Part shown: one piece after another, positions 51,231-61,106 of the stretch | Layout of the letters: every line of letters starts with the position of its first letter | Position numbering within the stretch: the stretch's first letter is position 1 | NCBI GenBank assembly: GCA_030144725.1 | Contig: JASKMD010000008.1 | Coordinates: forward strand, 8,592,787 to 8,656,786 | Length of the DNA stretch: 64,000 nucleotides | Direction of reading: 5' to 3' | Source of the DNA: Haematococcus lacustris | Taxonomy: Eukaryota > Chlorophyta > Chlorophyceae > Chlamydomonadales > Haematococcaceae | The notes under the pieces: generated by a model | Databases searched by the model: none | Told to the model about the DNA's origin: nothing | What the model saw: only the letters and a program-made list of their open reading frames with translations | Translations under genes and position numbers: made by a program

Positions 51231-51290
51231 TGAGCTGTTATCAGCTTTCAATTAGTGCATGTTTTGTCATGCCAACTCTAGACTATAGCC
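51231..51290 (+). ncRNA. Candidate Fanzor guide-RNA scaffold, copy C
   Basis: Hairpin 1 is GAGCTG-TTAT-CAGCTT at 51232-51247 (the outer pair becomes G-U). Hairpin 2 is GCATG-TTTTGT-CATGC at 51257-51272. Its position relative to the stop and the order of hairpins match copies A and B. Confidence 0.42.
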
Positions 51291-51370
51291 CTCGGGTCAG
51301 GCAATAGTGTAGGTGGTAGGCGGGCTCATGTGCCATTAGTGCACTGGGTTTACTCCACACAGCCCAATAA

Positions 51371-51427
51371 CACTATTTTAGCCGGAGCTAGTTAGTGGCT
51401 GCTAGTGGCTGCTAGTTCCGGCTAAAA
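51371..51427. repeat. 57-bp inverted repeat (ATTTTAGCCGG ... CCGGCTAAAAT)
   Basis: Two 11-base inverted ends enclose a duplicated GTGGCTGCTA. The same structure, split by the two large insertions, lies at 44860-44870 and 47601-47641. Bases 51428-52150 beyond it show no recognisable gene. Confidence 0.6.
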
Positions 51428-52158
51428 TGGAGGCCCTAGTGAGGGACAAGGGGGCTGAGACAGCTGTCACGGGTTACTGCATGCCTTCCATGCAGGAGTT
51501 CCCTAGGGTTTCAGTCAGACTAACAGGAGTCGGGCACCGGCAGCCTCAGGGACATCATAGTGGACGCATTGGGATGTGGGGCTGGGGCGACCCAGGCTGC
51601 AAGCAGAGGCGGGATTGCCGAGAAAACATACCGCGTGGCAGCCAGCACATGCACTACGTGACGCGCTCACATCGCGACTGCACCCTCGGACTGTGCGCCA
51701 CCCACCAGCAAGTCCGAGGAGGAGAGCCCACCACAGCAAAGCACAGTCGGTCCGCATACCTTGCGCTGCCTGATGCAGCAATGCGTTAGCGCCCAGGGCT
51801 GTCAACTGTCAATGCTTCTACCCGCGGCACGTTTGAGAGGATTGGCAGAGCGGTGCTTTATTTACTAGTGCCCCCCCTGATCCAGCTGCCGTGGGAAGTG
51901 ACCACAACCCCTGCTTATGTCGGTCGAGAAGCTGGTCCTTCCCTTTCATGCCACCTTCTTGTTAGTACATACCTCCATGCGCACCTCTTCAAGCAGCGAA
52001 CGTCTGGGGCCCCCACTGGTGCCGTGTAGGGTGCCGTGTAGGCCAATGTGAGGCACTCGTGCCTGGGCTGGGGATGGTTTAGCAGCGCAACTTGGCAGCG
52101 ACACACAACCCTGGTAGCCTGTCCCCCAAGCGCCCTACGCACATCTTCTACTCCCACC

Positions 52159-52262
52159 TAAGTAAATTCCCTCATTCGCTGGTGTTGCTGCTGCTTGGGG
52201 CCTGCTGAGCCTGACCCTGCAGCCACCCAGCATGCCCTCTACTGCTGCTCGCAATACTTGTT
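52159..52262 (-). pseudogene. Short copy of the allophanate hydrolase 3' end
   Basis: GCAGCAACACCAGCGAATGAG and nearby GAGGGCAT-CTGG-GC text match the last exon of the gene at 55802-55963, but stops and changes break the frame. It is probably a small duplicated fragment in the downstream region of RPS20. A TTACA at 52379-52383 (TGTAA on the minus strand) could be the RPS20 polyadenylation signal. Confidence 0.35.
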
Positions 52263-52555
52263 CACACTCCTTGCCTGGCATGGTATCTACAGAGGTGCCA
52301 CGGCCAAACCCTGATCGCCCAATTGACATGCAGCTTTTCAAAGCAGCTGCCCAGGTCTTCTCCGCAACATTGTGCATGTTTACAGCATAGGACGTGCTAA
52401 GACGTCAAACTGAGCCTGCGAACTTCATGGTCACCATGCCACAAAGAGCATGCCGCTTGCACAAGACAGGAAGAACCTATCCATGTCAAACCCACTCAAG
52501 ACTACTTGTTTGGCGTGTCCACTTTCTTGGGCTGGGCGTCCCGCAAAGCATTGCC

Positions 52556-53224
52556 TTACATGTCAGCAATGGTGACCTCCACCTGCAAGCACAGCTTACT
52601 CTGCATGAGCGCTGAACTGCTACTTGCGAGCCACACAAAAAGCAGGACAATCACCTCAACACCAGGCTCAATGGAGATGGATGTGATCTGCTTGACCACG
52701 TCCGCTGGTGAGTGCAGGTCAATGAGGCGCTTGTGGATCCTGCAACCATGCACATTATCATTGTCATCAACAGCAGTAGCAGCAGCACATGGTATCTATC
52801 TACATGCAGGCTGCATTTGAAACACCGCGCCACTCCACTGTCAGCAATTCAACGTATAACATGTCACAGCTGGCATAGATGCTTTGCATGGCTACTTCCC
52901 ACCTCATCTCAAAGCAGTCGAAGGTGTTGGTACCCTGACCAGAGGGGGCCTTGCGAGTAGTGACCTTGAGCACGCGGGTTGGCATGCGGACAGGCCCCTT
53001 GACCTTCAGCTGCTTGTCCTTGGCTCCCTTGATGAGGTCGCTGCACACTGCGGCGGGTGCAGAGACGTGCGATGCAAAAGGGTCGGCTGCGTGCTGTTGG
53101 GCTGTGCCGACGCACCCTTCTCCAGGTTCTTTACGTTCTTAGAGGTCAAGGTGATGCGGATACGGTGCACAGCAGGGCCGCCCTCCTCCAAGCCGAGCTT
53201 GCCAGGAGCAGGTTTAGTAGCCAT
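52556..53224 (-). CDS. RPS20: Cytosolic ribosomal protein S20 (uS10 family)
   Basis: Four exons: 53224-53116, 53047-52903, 52739-52655 and 52582-52556, 121 residues. The protein starts [18 protein letters not shown] and reads [73 protein letters not shown]. These are hallmark segments of eukaryotic S20/uS10, and the length fits (about 120). Joins are GT-AG with phases 1, 2 and 0. uS10 sits in the head of the small ribosomal subunit. The product should be full length and functional. Variation from the norm is small (FDCFEMR where animals have a Trp-Asp-Arg variant). Upstream, a LINE 3' end lies within 200-700 bases, so the promoter must be compact. Confidence 0.97.
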
Positions 53225-53399
53225 CTGAGAGGCAACAATGCGGACAATGCCGAGATGGATTGTGGGTGCAGCCACTCAAGCCTCCACGAGGTTGCGCCGC
53301 ACCTTGCTTTCCCCGAGGCAGACACTACTCGGACGTGAGTAATCGCTTACTGAGGGAGGCTGAAGAACGCACTTCAGCGAGCCGCGAAGCAAAACAACG

Positions 53400-53880
53400 A
53401 TGTCACACTGTTTATTCAAACAGCTACACAGTCAAATCAAAGCGTGTAAGCAGCCTACTGCGGCATTTATCCTACACACAAGAGGGTACACAGGAGGGTA
53501 CATACCCTGGCCAAGATTCCCAATTCAACATGGCATAAGATGTTGCCTGACAGCTCTCTACAGAGCTTCAGGTTAGGCAACAGCGGTTTGGGGGTGGAGA
53601 AGGCTCCGTTTGAGGGGGCTACTTTCATTGACCGTACATGCACTAAATGCACAGAGGGGGTGGTGGATGACGCCGTGCATTTCATCTTTGAGTGCACTGC
53701 CACGAGTTCCATCAGGCAGCAGGCGGAGTTTGCCATGACTTTACAGAACAATAATGAGAACTTGCATGACTTCATGTCGAGCCCATGTGCACCTTTGATT
53801 GTGCACCTTGCTTTGAAGTGCGTTACAGAAAGTCCCGAACCCCTAGAGGGGGAGGGCGGCCAAGCAGCCTAACGGCTGAC
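53400..53880 (+). mobile_element. 3' end of a non-LTR retrotransposon (LINE)
   Basis: The open frame to 53872 contains SFRLGNSGLGVE, RTCTKCTEGVVDDAVHFIFE and CTATSSIRQQ. This is the RxCxxC...(E/D)(D/E)..HF.F.C zinc-binding tail found after the reverse transcriptase of many LINEs. No RT core or endonuclease is present upstream, so this is a 5'-truncated copy, the usual product of target-primed reverse transcription. It ends near GCTTAAGCGGTGTAAGCC. Confidence 0.65.
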
Positions 53881-54160
53881 GGCTTAAGCGGTGTAAGCCA
53901 CCTATCACCAAAAAACGTTGCCTGTGGGTAAACTTACTCAGCTACAGTTCAACTGTAGCCTCTGTACGCAACCAGGTCACGCAAACAGCACAGCTTCAAC
54001 GCTGTTACACATGAGTATGGGAGGGTTGTGCAAGTTTACACAGCCTGCCTACACCCTACACCCTTGCCCAGTCAATATGACATGGCATCAACCAGTATGC
54101 GGAAGCAGTAACATCGCGGCTACCACTACCCACAGACAAACATAGCCAATTCAACATGGA
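53881..54160. other. Intergenic, no gene seen
   Basis: Holds a partial echo of the Fanzor-element end (TGCCTGTGGGTAAACTTACTCAGC near 53920). Confidence 0.3.
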
Positions 54161-54163
54161 ACA

Positions 54164-55583
54164 ACATGTTTGACTGTGGGTAATCTCACTCAGCTACTAC
54201 AAACACGTTGTAGCATCCTCAGTCGCACCCTTGATGACTACCAACCCCACTCCGGTGGCACTCGTTCCTGGGGCTAATCCCCCTTGACCACTGGGCACCT
54301 CATCAAAACTAACAGCTTAACGCTTTGTAAGGCTAACAGCCTTCTCAAACTACTAGGGCCTATGCATTGTTACGGGCCCGGCCATCAATGCCCCGCCGGT
54401 ACTCAGCAGCCCGGTGCAACCTCTGCCTAACCTTGGGCAGCCGGTCATTGACCCGCTTGTAGCCCTGCTGGTACTCCTTGCCAACGGGGGGCAGAGCCTC
54501 CCTGTCCTTCCAGCTGCACAGCTCAAGGGGGCGCTGCGTGCTCTCCCCAATGCGCTGGAAGTTAAAGCAGGCGTTGGTGTCCCGGTCCAGCCACCTGCCC
54601 CATGAGGGAGCCTGGGGTGGTGGCACTGGGCCAGGTGCTGCAGGGAGGGGCTGTGCCTGGGCAGGGGGAGGGGGTGGGGCCTGGCCTGGGCTGGGGGCTG
54701 GGTTGAGGGAGTTGCCATCCCCTGTCAGGCGCACCTCATCCAGCTGCTGGAGCATTGCCACCGGCCAAGCGCTGCTGGGCTGCTCAAACACAGCCACCTC
54801 GGCAGGCAGCAGCTTGATGCCGCTGTCATGGGGACCACGCATCAGATGCTCAAGCACCCTGGCGGTGTTCAGCAGCTTTATGGCATCTTTGATCTGTGAC
54901 AGCAGCTTGGGGTCCAAGATGTTGAGCTGCACTGGGGGGGGCAGCTGCGCTGGGGCGGCTGCAGAGCGGGGGGAGCTGCGTGTGGCAAGGCGGGGGTGAG
55001 TATAGGGAGGGCAAGCTGGGTCAGGCGGGGGAGGGGCGCTTGGGGCTGGACCTGCTGCTGGGAAGCCTGCAGTGGGCTGGCCTAGGAAGGATTGGAGCAG
55101 CATGGAGAGGCACAGGACCGCTGTTATGCAACACTGCTTGCTGCCCATGGTCATGCGCTTGTTGACCTCCGCCACAACTGCGTCTACTTGCGCTGGGCTG
55201 AGATCAGGCAGCGCTGCCTCCACGAGGCCACGAATTGCAGCCTTGATGACCTGGCGCCGCTCTCCGACTACCTCTTGCTGCCCACTGCCACTGGCACCTA
55301 CATACGTGGGACGGCATAGCACACGCGCAGCAACTTGATTCAGGGGGTCGCAGTATCGCGTGGTGCACATTGCGTCGCTTCGTCAGGGGGGCCTCGTCAA
55401 GCTTTGCGGCTTACCGGCTGCACTCTGTGCGGGGCGCTTGCGCTTCTTATTCCGCGACATTTGAGGGCTTCAGCAACATGGCGCAGTGGCCTTGCGGGGT
55501 GGTGCATCAGGTCGCCATCCAACCAGAGTGCTGGTACCCGGAATGAGGCGGAAGTGATGTTACACATCTCACACAAAATGTAA
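54164..55583 (-). pseudogene. Fanzor copy III, internal deletion
   Basis: Minus strand. The basic leader MSRNKKRKRPAQ (start near 55461) and CTTRYCDPLNQVAARVLCRP open the frame as in copy II. The frame continues without a stop through DLSPAQVDAVVAEVNKR and MLQQLDEVRLTGDG, then jumps through a Pro-rich joint to GRWLDRDTNACFNFQRIGES, the RuvC-III end, and GKEYQQGYKRV. About two thirds of the protein, with RuvC-I and RuvC-II, is missing, and the Ala-Ala of NAA is changed to Ala-Cys. The deletion joint keeps frame, so a short protein with the N-terminal domain could still be made. Terminal sequence at 54164-54380 equals that of copy II. Confidence 0.72.
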
Positions 55584-55627
55584 GCTCAGGCTCAGGCTCA
55601 GGCTCAGGCTTCTGACTCCCACAATGT

Positions 55628-55659
<32 letters not shown>

Positions 55660-55665
55660 ACGTGT
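55580..55665. repeat. (GGCTCA)n hexamer at the Fanzor 5' edge
   Basis: Two GGCTCA runs separated by CTTCTGACTCCCACAATGTA, matching 18484-18550. Confidence 0.75.
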
Positions 55666-55801
55666 TGGTGCTGTATCAGTTGGTGCTGTATCAGGACTGA
55701 GTACCTTCAGGCACAGAGGTCACTACTAGCTATGAAACACGGCGAGCATCAGGCACACAATGTCCCAACTGCCGCCAGCGATGCCATGTTAAGTAAGTTT
55801 C

Positions 55802-56903
55802 TCATTCGCTGGTGTTGCTGCTACCTGGGGGCTGCTGAGCGGGTGCTGCTGCTGCATTGACAGCAGCCTTGCTAGCCAGGTATGCCCTCCACCCGCCCCA
55901 CTGGCTGATGTCCTCCACACTGTTGTTGGCCACGGCATAGCCCTCCCCCAGGAAACCCTTCACCTGCAACCAGCATCAACACACCCAGACCTTCTGGGGC
56001 CAGGAACAATGCAACGGCATAGACAGGCATTGTATAACCGCCCACAACACAACACAGAACAACACATGCGGCAGCAGCAATGACAATGGCACCAGGCACC
56101 CCAACATATGCGTCATGTTCAGTGGTCAGCTGCAGTCAGTGGGATGAGCAAGTGCTCCGTCAGCAGTGAATGGGTAAATGAGACTGATAGTGTCATCCTG
56201 CATGACCATGACCAGCTGGCATGGTGTTACCTGAGAACCGTCTTCAAGCAGCACGTCCCCAATGCACAGGGGGGGCTTCACACCATCCCTCAAGAATCGG
56301 CTGCGGTTGCAAGACAAGAGGATAAGTGAGAAACACAAACGAGCTTCATCTGTGCGCTGGCATTGATGTGACAAACTCACTCCTGGCATACTCCTGATGA
56401 GGCAAACAAACCCAACCAGGAATGTCATCTAGTCAAAAACAGAACTCAGTTCCACAGTATGATAGTACTACATCAGAGAATGGCGGGAGGGTAGCAAGGG
56501 CATGCCCCGAGGTTACTCTCCTCCCATAATGCCCGCACGACAGCGAGGGCGTAGTCTTTCTTTCTTTTCTTACAACATCAGAGATGTGCATGACGACCCT
56601 CCTCTGCGCCTTATTCAATGCCCAGGCCTGAGGTGGATGCCACAGCTTAGGGCGCTGTGGAGTTCGCCCAGTGGCCCTCTGCCAACTCCCTGGGCTGGCA
56701 GCAGTTCAACTACCATCTGCCCTACCCCCTGACCTGCCTTGGCAGCATGGAGGCAAGTGGCCTGCCGAACTCACCCCACATTATGCAGTGGCAGGGACCA
56801 CACCTCCACCTCAAACTGCCTCCCAGCATGCTCCATGCCAGGGGCGACTCTCACCATGGCTGGTCGGGGCCCCAGGCTGTGCATGGTGTAGGCTGCCGAA
56901 GTC
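55802..56903 (-). CDS. DUR2: Allophanate hydrolase, C-terminal domain (partial gene)
   Basis: Three joined exons on the minus strand: 56903-56775, 56300-56231 and 55963-55802, ending in TGA. They encode SLGPRPAMVRVAPG, FEVEVWSLPLHNVGRFL, CIGDVLLEDGSQVKGFLGEG and EDISQWGGWRAYLA, which is the conserved C-terminal domain of allophanate hydrolases (AtzF type). This domain supports the amidase half in releasing ammonia and CO2 from allophanate, the second step of ATP-dependent urea breakdown in green algae. Joins are GT-AG and in frame. The amidase exons should lie above 56903 on the minus strand but were not found; Fanzor copy A occupies that region on the other strand. The gene is either truncated by that insertion or has a long intron. 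A short tail (Ala/Gln/Pro/Ser) follows the domain. Confidence 0.75.
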
Positions 56904-56985
56904 CTGCAAGCACCAGGGGTTAGTGAGGCTGGAGTTAGGGCGATGTGGAGGTCTGCCAGAGCGAGAGTGAGATAGTCATGAGATT

Positions 56986-59223
56986 TGATACAGTCGCGAA
57001 GTACCAGACTCAGAGGAGCCAGAGGACCCTGATGCGCCGCCGGCCATCACCAAGCTGCCGCTGCACCGGCGAATCCTGTACGCCATCTACGTCAACCGGT
57101 GCCTTGAGGAGTGGCAGGACCCCACCCCCCCAGCACCCCCACCCAAAGGCGAAGGCAAGGGCAGGGGCACGGGCACGGGCAGGGGCAAGGGCACGGGCAC
57201 GGGCACGGGCACGGGCACGGGCACGGGCACGGGCACGGGCAAGGGCAAGGGCAAGGGCAAGGGCAAGGGCAAGGGCAAGGGCAAGGGCAAGGGCAAGGGC
57301 AAGGGCAAGGGCAGGGGCACGGGCACGGGCAGGGGCAAGGGCAAGGGCAAGGGCAAGGGCAAGGGCAGGGGCACGGGCAGGGGCACGGGCAAGGGCACGG
57401 GCAAGGGCAAGGGCAAGGGCAGGGGCAGGGGCACGGGCACGGGCAGGGGCACGGGCAAGGGCAAGGGCAAGGGCAAGGGCAAGGGCAAGGGCAAGGGCAA
57501 GGGCAAGGGCAAGGGCAAGGGCAAGGGCAAGGGCAAGGGCAAGGGCAAGGGCAAGGGCAAGGGCAAGGGTCCTCGGGTTCCATACTGCCCCCCACCCTTC
57601 ATCATCACCCCCATGGCAGGATCAGGTGCACACTTCATCACGATAGATACCAGGGTCTTGCATGGGGTGTGCAGTCAGCTAGGCCTGACCACAGCCACAA
57701 GGGCAGCCTTTGAGGCCGAGCATGCTGCCCACAGTCACTGGGACAGTGTGTTCAAGGTAGGCAAGCTTGCCAACCGGGGGTTTGTATTTGATAGGCAAAT
57801 CTTGACTGATGGGGTCAGTGTGAGTGTGCAATACACACGCTCACTGGACTACCCCCCCTCCTCTGGCAGCAGCCCAGCAGCTGGCGCAGCAGCAGACCCC
57901 TCTGGCAGCAGCCCAGCAGCTGAAGACCCCTCTGGCAGCAGCCCAGTGGCTGAAGACCCCTCTGACAGCAGCAGCAGCAACAAACGCACTCCAGCTGACA
58001 TAGGTAGCGGCCTGGCTGACGAGCGGACGTTCCTGTTTGACCCAGCCACTCAGATGGGCATGGGGCTGGACCCTGGGGCCATCCAGGCAGTCAGCGCAGC
58101 TTCAGGGGTGTGGCGTGCGGATGGCTGCTTGCAAGGCTTCTACAGGAGCAAGCTGACCAAGAGCCAGGTGCAGCATGACAGCGGCCTGATCCAGGCTCGC
58201 CACAACACTCAGCGGTGGAATGAGAACATCAAGCTCGAGCTGCAGCACCTGGCAGCAGCCACCCCAGCAGGCACCTCCCTGGTGGCCATCCAACGGCATG
58301 TGTCCGTCACACTGGCCACTTGGGATGCAGTGTGGGGGGAGTACCTGCATCCCAAGTGGGCAGAGCAGAGGATGAGGCTGCACGGTGCGCAGGAGAAGGT
58401 CCTGGAGCGCTACTTCAAGAAGGTGGGAGTGCCAAGGGTAGGGGGGGAGGGGCAGGACCAGAGGCTGATGACTGCCCCACATGTGACCTGCTAGGTGCCC
58501 ATGTCCCCAGTTCTGTCAAGGATGTCATCTGCATTGTGTGCCTTGTGTGCCTAGTGTGCCTAGTGTCAGAGACCTGCACTGTGTGCCTTGTGTGCCATGA
58601 AGCTGGAGGAGGAGGCAGCCAGCGTGTCCCAGCAGGAGTGGGGGACCCGCAAGCAGCTGGTGGTGTTCTTTGGCAACGCAGGCATTGGTACCCGGGGTGG
58701 GTGGGGGGCCAAGGCCGTGCTGCAGGCCTGCCGCAAGGTGGTGGAGAGGCCCAACAACGGCAAGCCAACCGACAGGGTGCCAGGCAGGGTGGTGACAGTG
58801 GATGAGTTCCGCACCAGCAGGGTCAGCTCAATCTTGAACAGCCCCCAGCCCTGTGAGGAGGAGCTGGACAGCAGCAAGCCCACCAGGCCTGAGGGCTGGA
58901 AGCCCAAGCCTGGTCAGGTGCAGGACCGCTTGTTGCGGTCAGCCTGGAGCAAGCGGTTTGAGGCGCCAGTGCGGGGACTCATGTGGTGCCCTTGGCTGGC
59001 CCAGGCCACCCCTGGTGACATTGGCAAATGGGTGGACAGGGACTGCAACGCAGCCCTCACCCTGCAGCGGGCAGGGGAGAGCAAGTGGCGCCCACTGGAG
59101 CTGTGCAGGTGGCCACACCGAGGAAGGCTTCCAGCCCAGGGCAAGGAGTACCCAGCATTGGGCTTCAAGAAGCTGCGAGACCGAGCCCCCAAGGCCCAAG
59201 CGCAGCAGCCTGTAGCACAGTAG
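56986..59223 (+). CDS. Fanzor (TnpB-like RNA-guided nuclease), copy A
   Basis: The frame is open from 56986 to a likely donor at 58422 (FKK|GTGGGA) and resumes at about 58570 or 58603 to the stop at 59223. Order: LHRRILYAIYVNRCLEEW; a Gly-Lys/Gly-Thr stretch of about 140 residues from the hexamer array; ITIDTRVLHGVCSQLGLTT; RuvC-I GMGLDPGAIQAV (Asp codon 58069); an alpha-helical part; RuvC-II VVTVDEFRTSRVSS (Glu codon 58804); CEEEL...RGLMWCP, a reduced zinc finger with two of the usual four cysteines; RuvC-III VDRDCNAALTLQRAG (Asp codon 59041). All three catalytic acids remain. The N-terminal exons with the basic leader, seen in copies II and III, are not found upstream, so it is probably 5'-truncated. 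Fanzors cut DNA guided by an RNA from their 3' end. Confidence 0.78.
57146..57570 (+). repeat. (GGGCAA/GGGCAC)n hexamer array in a coding exon
   Basis: About 70 units. In the Fanzor frame it reads GKGKGTGTGRGKG without a stop. Because 6 is a multiple of 3, expansion keeps frame. Confidence 0.9.
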
Positions 59224-59240
59224 CATGTGTGCACCACGCA

Positions 59241-59290
59241 ATGCTGAAGCTGTTGCTTACATTAGAGCATGTGTTTCATGCCAACATAGA
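59241..59290 (+). ncRNA. Candidate Fanzor guide-RNA scaffold, copy A
   Basis: Hairpin 1 is AAGC-TGTT-GCTT at 59247-59258. Hairpin 2 is GCATG-TGTTT-CATGC at 59267-59281. Hairpin 1 differs in sequence from those of copies B and C but still pairs; hairpin 2 keeps its stem with a different loop. Confidence 0.42.
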
Positions 59291-59299
59291 TTTCCTGGC

Positions 59300-60168
59300 C
59301 TTCGCAAGCGGGTTGGGGTAGTGATTTAGGTATTGGTACCAGCTGCAGGTCGCAGTTACCCAGTTCGGACAACAGATAACACTTCCTCTGCCCATGAGAG
59401 TAGGGGAATGTGCTGTGCATGGTGTACAGCAGGATGTGGTCAGCATGCTGATGCCCCCAGACCTCTGTCAAACGTCAGCCTACTGGGGTGTAATAGTATC
59501 ATTGGATCCGCAAGGTGCTGTCACGGCTAGCGCTCTATGAAGGCGATGACCCTGCAACGCCACTATGCCTCCACAACATCCTCACCAGCATAAGCCTCAT
59601 CAGTTGTGGGGTCGGCAAGCGTGACTTCATCTAGGTGGAAAAAGGCAGCATATCACCCCACTCCCTTTGTCTGGCCTTGTTATCCCAGGAGTTCAGGCTG
59701 CTTGGTATCCCTGCTAGTCACCTACTTGCAGCACTTGACCAATCGACCTCCAAGGGACAGCAGCTGGTGGTTCAGGGGCAGTCCGCTCATGTGGGCACCT
59801 GTGGGCATGGCCTGCAATGTGGCATGTCACGAGTCCAAAATGACATTTCGCGCCTCTTGCTGTGGGGCAGCTCACCGACGGCCACAAGCTCCATCCGCTC
59901 CACAGGTCGCCACCACAGCAACCTCATCGCGGGACCTTGCGATGTCAAGGCGCGTCAGCCGGTGGCTGATGTGTGCACCAATGGTCCCGAGTGCTCACTT
60001 GAGTGTCCATGCTCGATTGAGTGATCCCTACGGGCCGGACTCAGTTTCATGGCCGGACTTGGCTACCTACGTATGACCACTTGCAGCCGGCCCTGGCCCA
60101 AGCTCCAGCTACTCTTGAGCAACCTCTAGGTGCTTCCAGCTAGCTGTTGCATGGTGGCTGCAGGGCTG
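59300..60168. other. Intergenic, no gene recognised
   Basis: An open frame at 59635-60024 contains LLGIPASHLLAALDQ and several cysteines near its end (TNGPECSLECPC). It has no recognisable domain and no paralogue in the window. Confidence 0.3.
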
Positions 60169-60176
60169 CCTGTAGC

Positions 60177-61106
60177 CAGGGCTGTGGCAATACGGGGTAA
60201 GTTACGGATATACGGGTGGTAACCCGTACGTATGTATGTCCGTAAGTAATACGGGTCAAATCCGGATCCAACCGCCACCCGTATGTGTGAAGCACCCAGT
60301 GACCTTAAAGCCCCGCAGCAGTGCCTGCCTGCCTGCCTCTATCGCATTGTGACCTGCCTGCCTGCCTGCCTGCCCGCTTGCCTGCCTGCCTGCCACCGCT
60401 GAGTCACCGCATGTCTCCGCATGCCTGCTTGCCACAGCTGAGTCACCGCATGATGCTCGACGTGTACCAAGGCGTCTTCACAGCTGTGGTGGAGAGGGTG
60501 GAGACCCAGCCATTCGTGGCCATGTCCGTGGACGGCTGGTCCAAGGACCTAGGCTCTGCACACTGCCTGGCCTGGTGTGCTGCCTGGTGGGGGCAAGCGT
60601 ACCTGGTGCCACCTACTATTGTGCCATCTTTCTGCTTGTGCCACCTACTACTACCCCATGTCGTGCAGGTGCTGGAAGGCATCTGGCGCAATACTCACGT
60701 CAGTGGCGCACGTCATTGCATGGTTGAGATGGGGAGGGTTCAAGGTTCGGCAGCCTAGCAACCCAGCAGCTGCTGTGACAGTGCAGACCTGCTTAGGCAC
60801 GAGGCTGAAGTTGATGTTGATGGCTGATGGTTGGGCTGCGAGAGGTTGGGATGAGTTAAGGTTGCAAAACACACACCAGTAACAAAGTAAGCAAGTATTT
60901 TAGGTTTGCGGAACAAGGGAAAGCAGGGTTGGCGGAAGCAGGGAAGGCGGAAGGGGAAAGGCGAAGAAGATGCCCCGCATGCTTGCATGGGCCCCTTACG
61001 GCGGAACCTTACGGATTGGGTAGGCGGAACCTTACGCGTGTGACCACGTATTACGGTAAGCACGTAAGCGGATCCGTATTCCGTAAGCCCGTATCCCACA
61101 GCCCTG
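60177..61106. mobile_element. hAT element with 8-bp target duplication and transposase fragment
   Basis: 930 bases bounded by CCTGTAGC on both sides (60169-60176 and 61107-61114). Terminal inverted repeats are CAGGGCTGTGG(C/G)-ATACGGG at the left and the complement CCCGTATCCCACAGCCCTG at the right. Many TACGG/CCGTA words lie just inside both ends, as expected of transposase-binding sites. An open stretch around 60455-60600 encodes FVAMSVDGWSKDLG and CLAWCAAWWG, resembling the Asp-Gly-Trp region of hAT transposases, so this is an internally deleted derivative. Confidence 0.85.

Noticed and set aside
47640..51789. Frames at 47640 and 51427 both starting MEALVRDKGA
   Set aside because: The shared start is part of a duplicated Fanzor tail; beyond it the frames are unrelated and have no domain.
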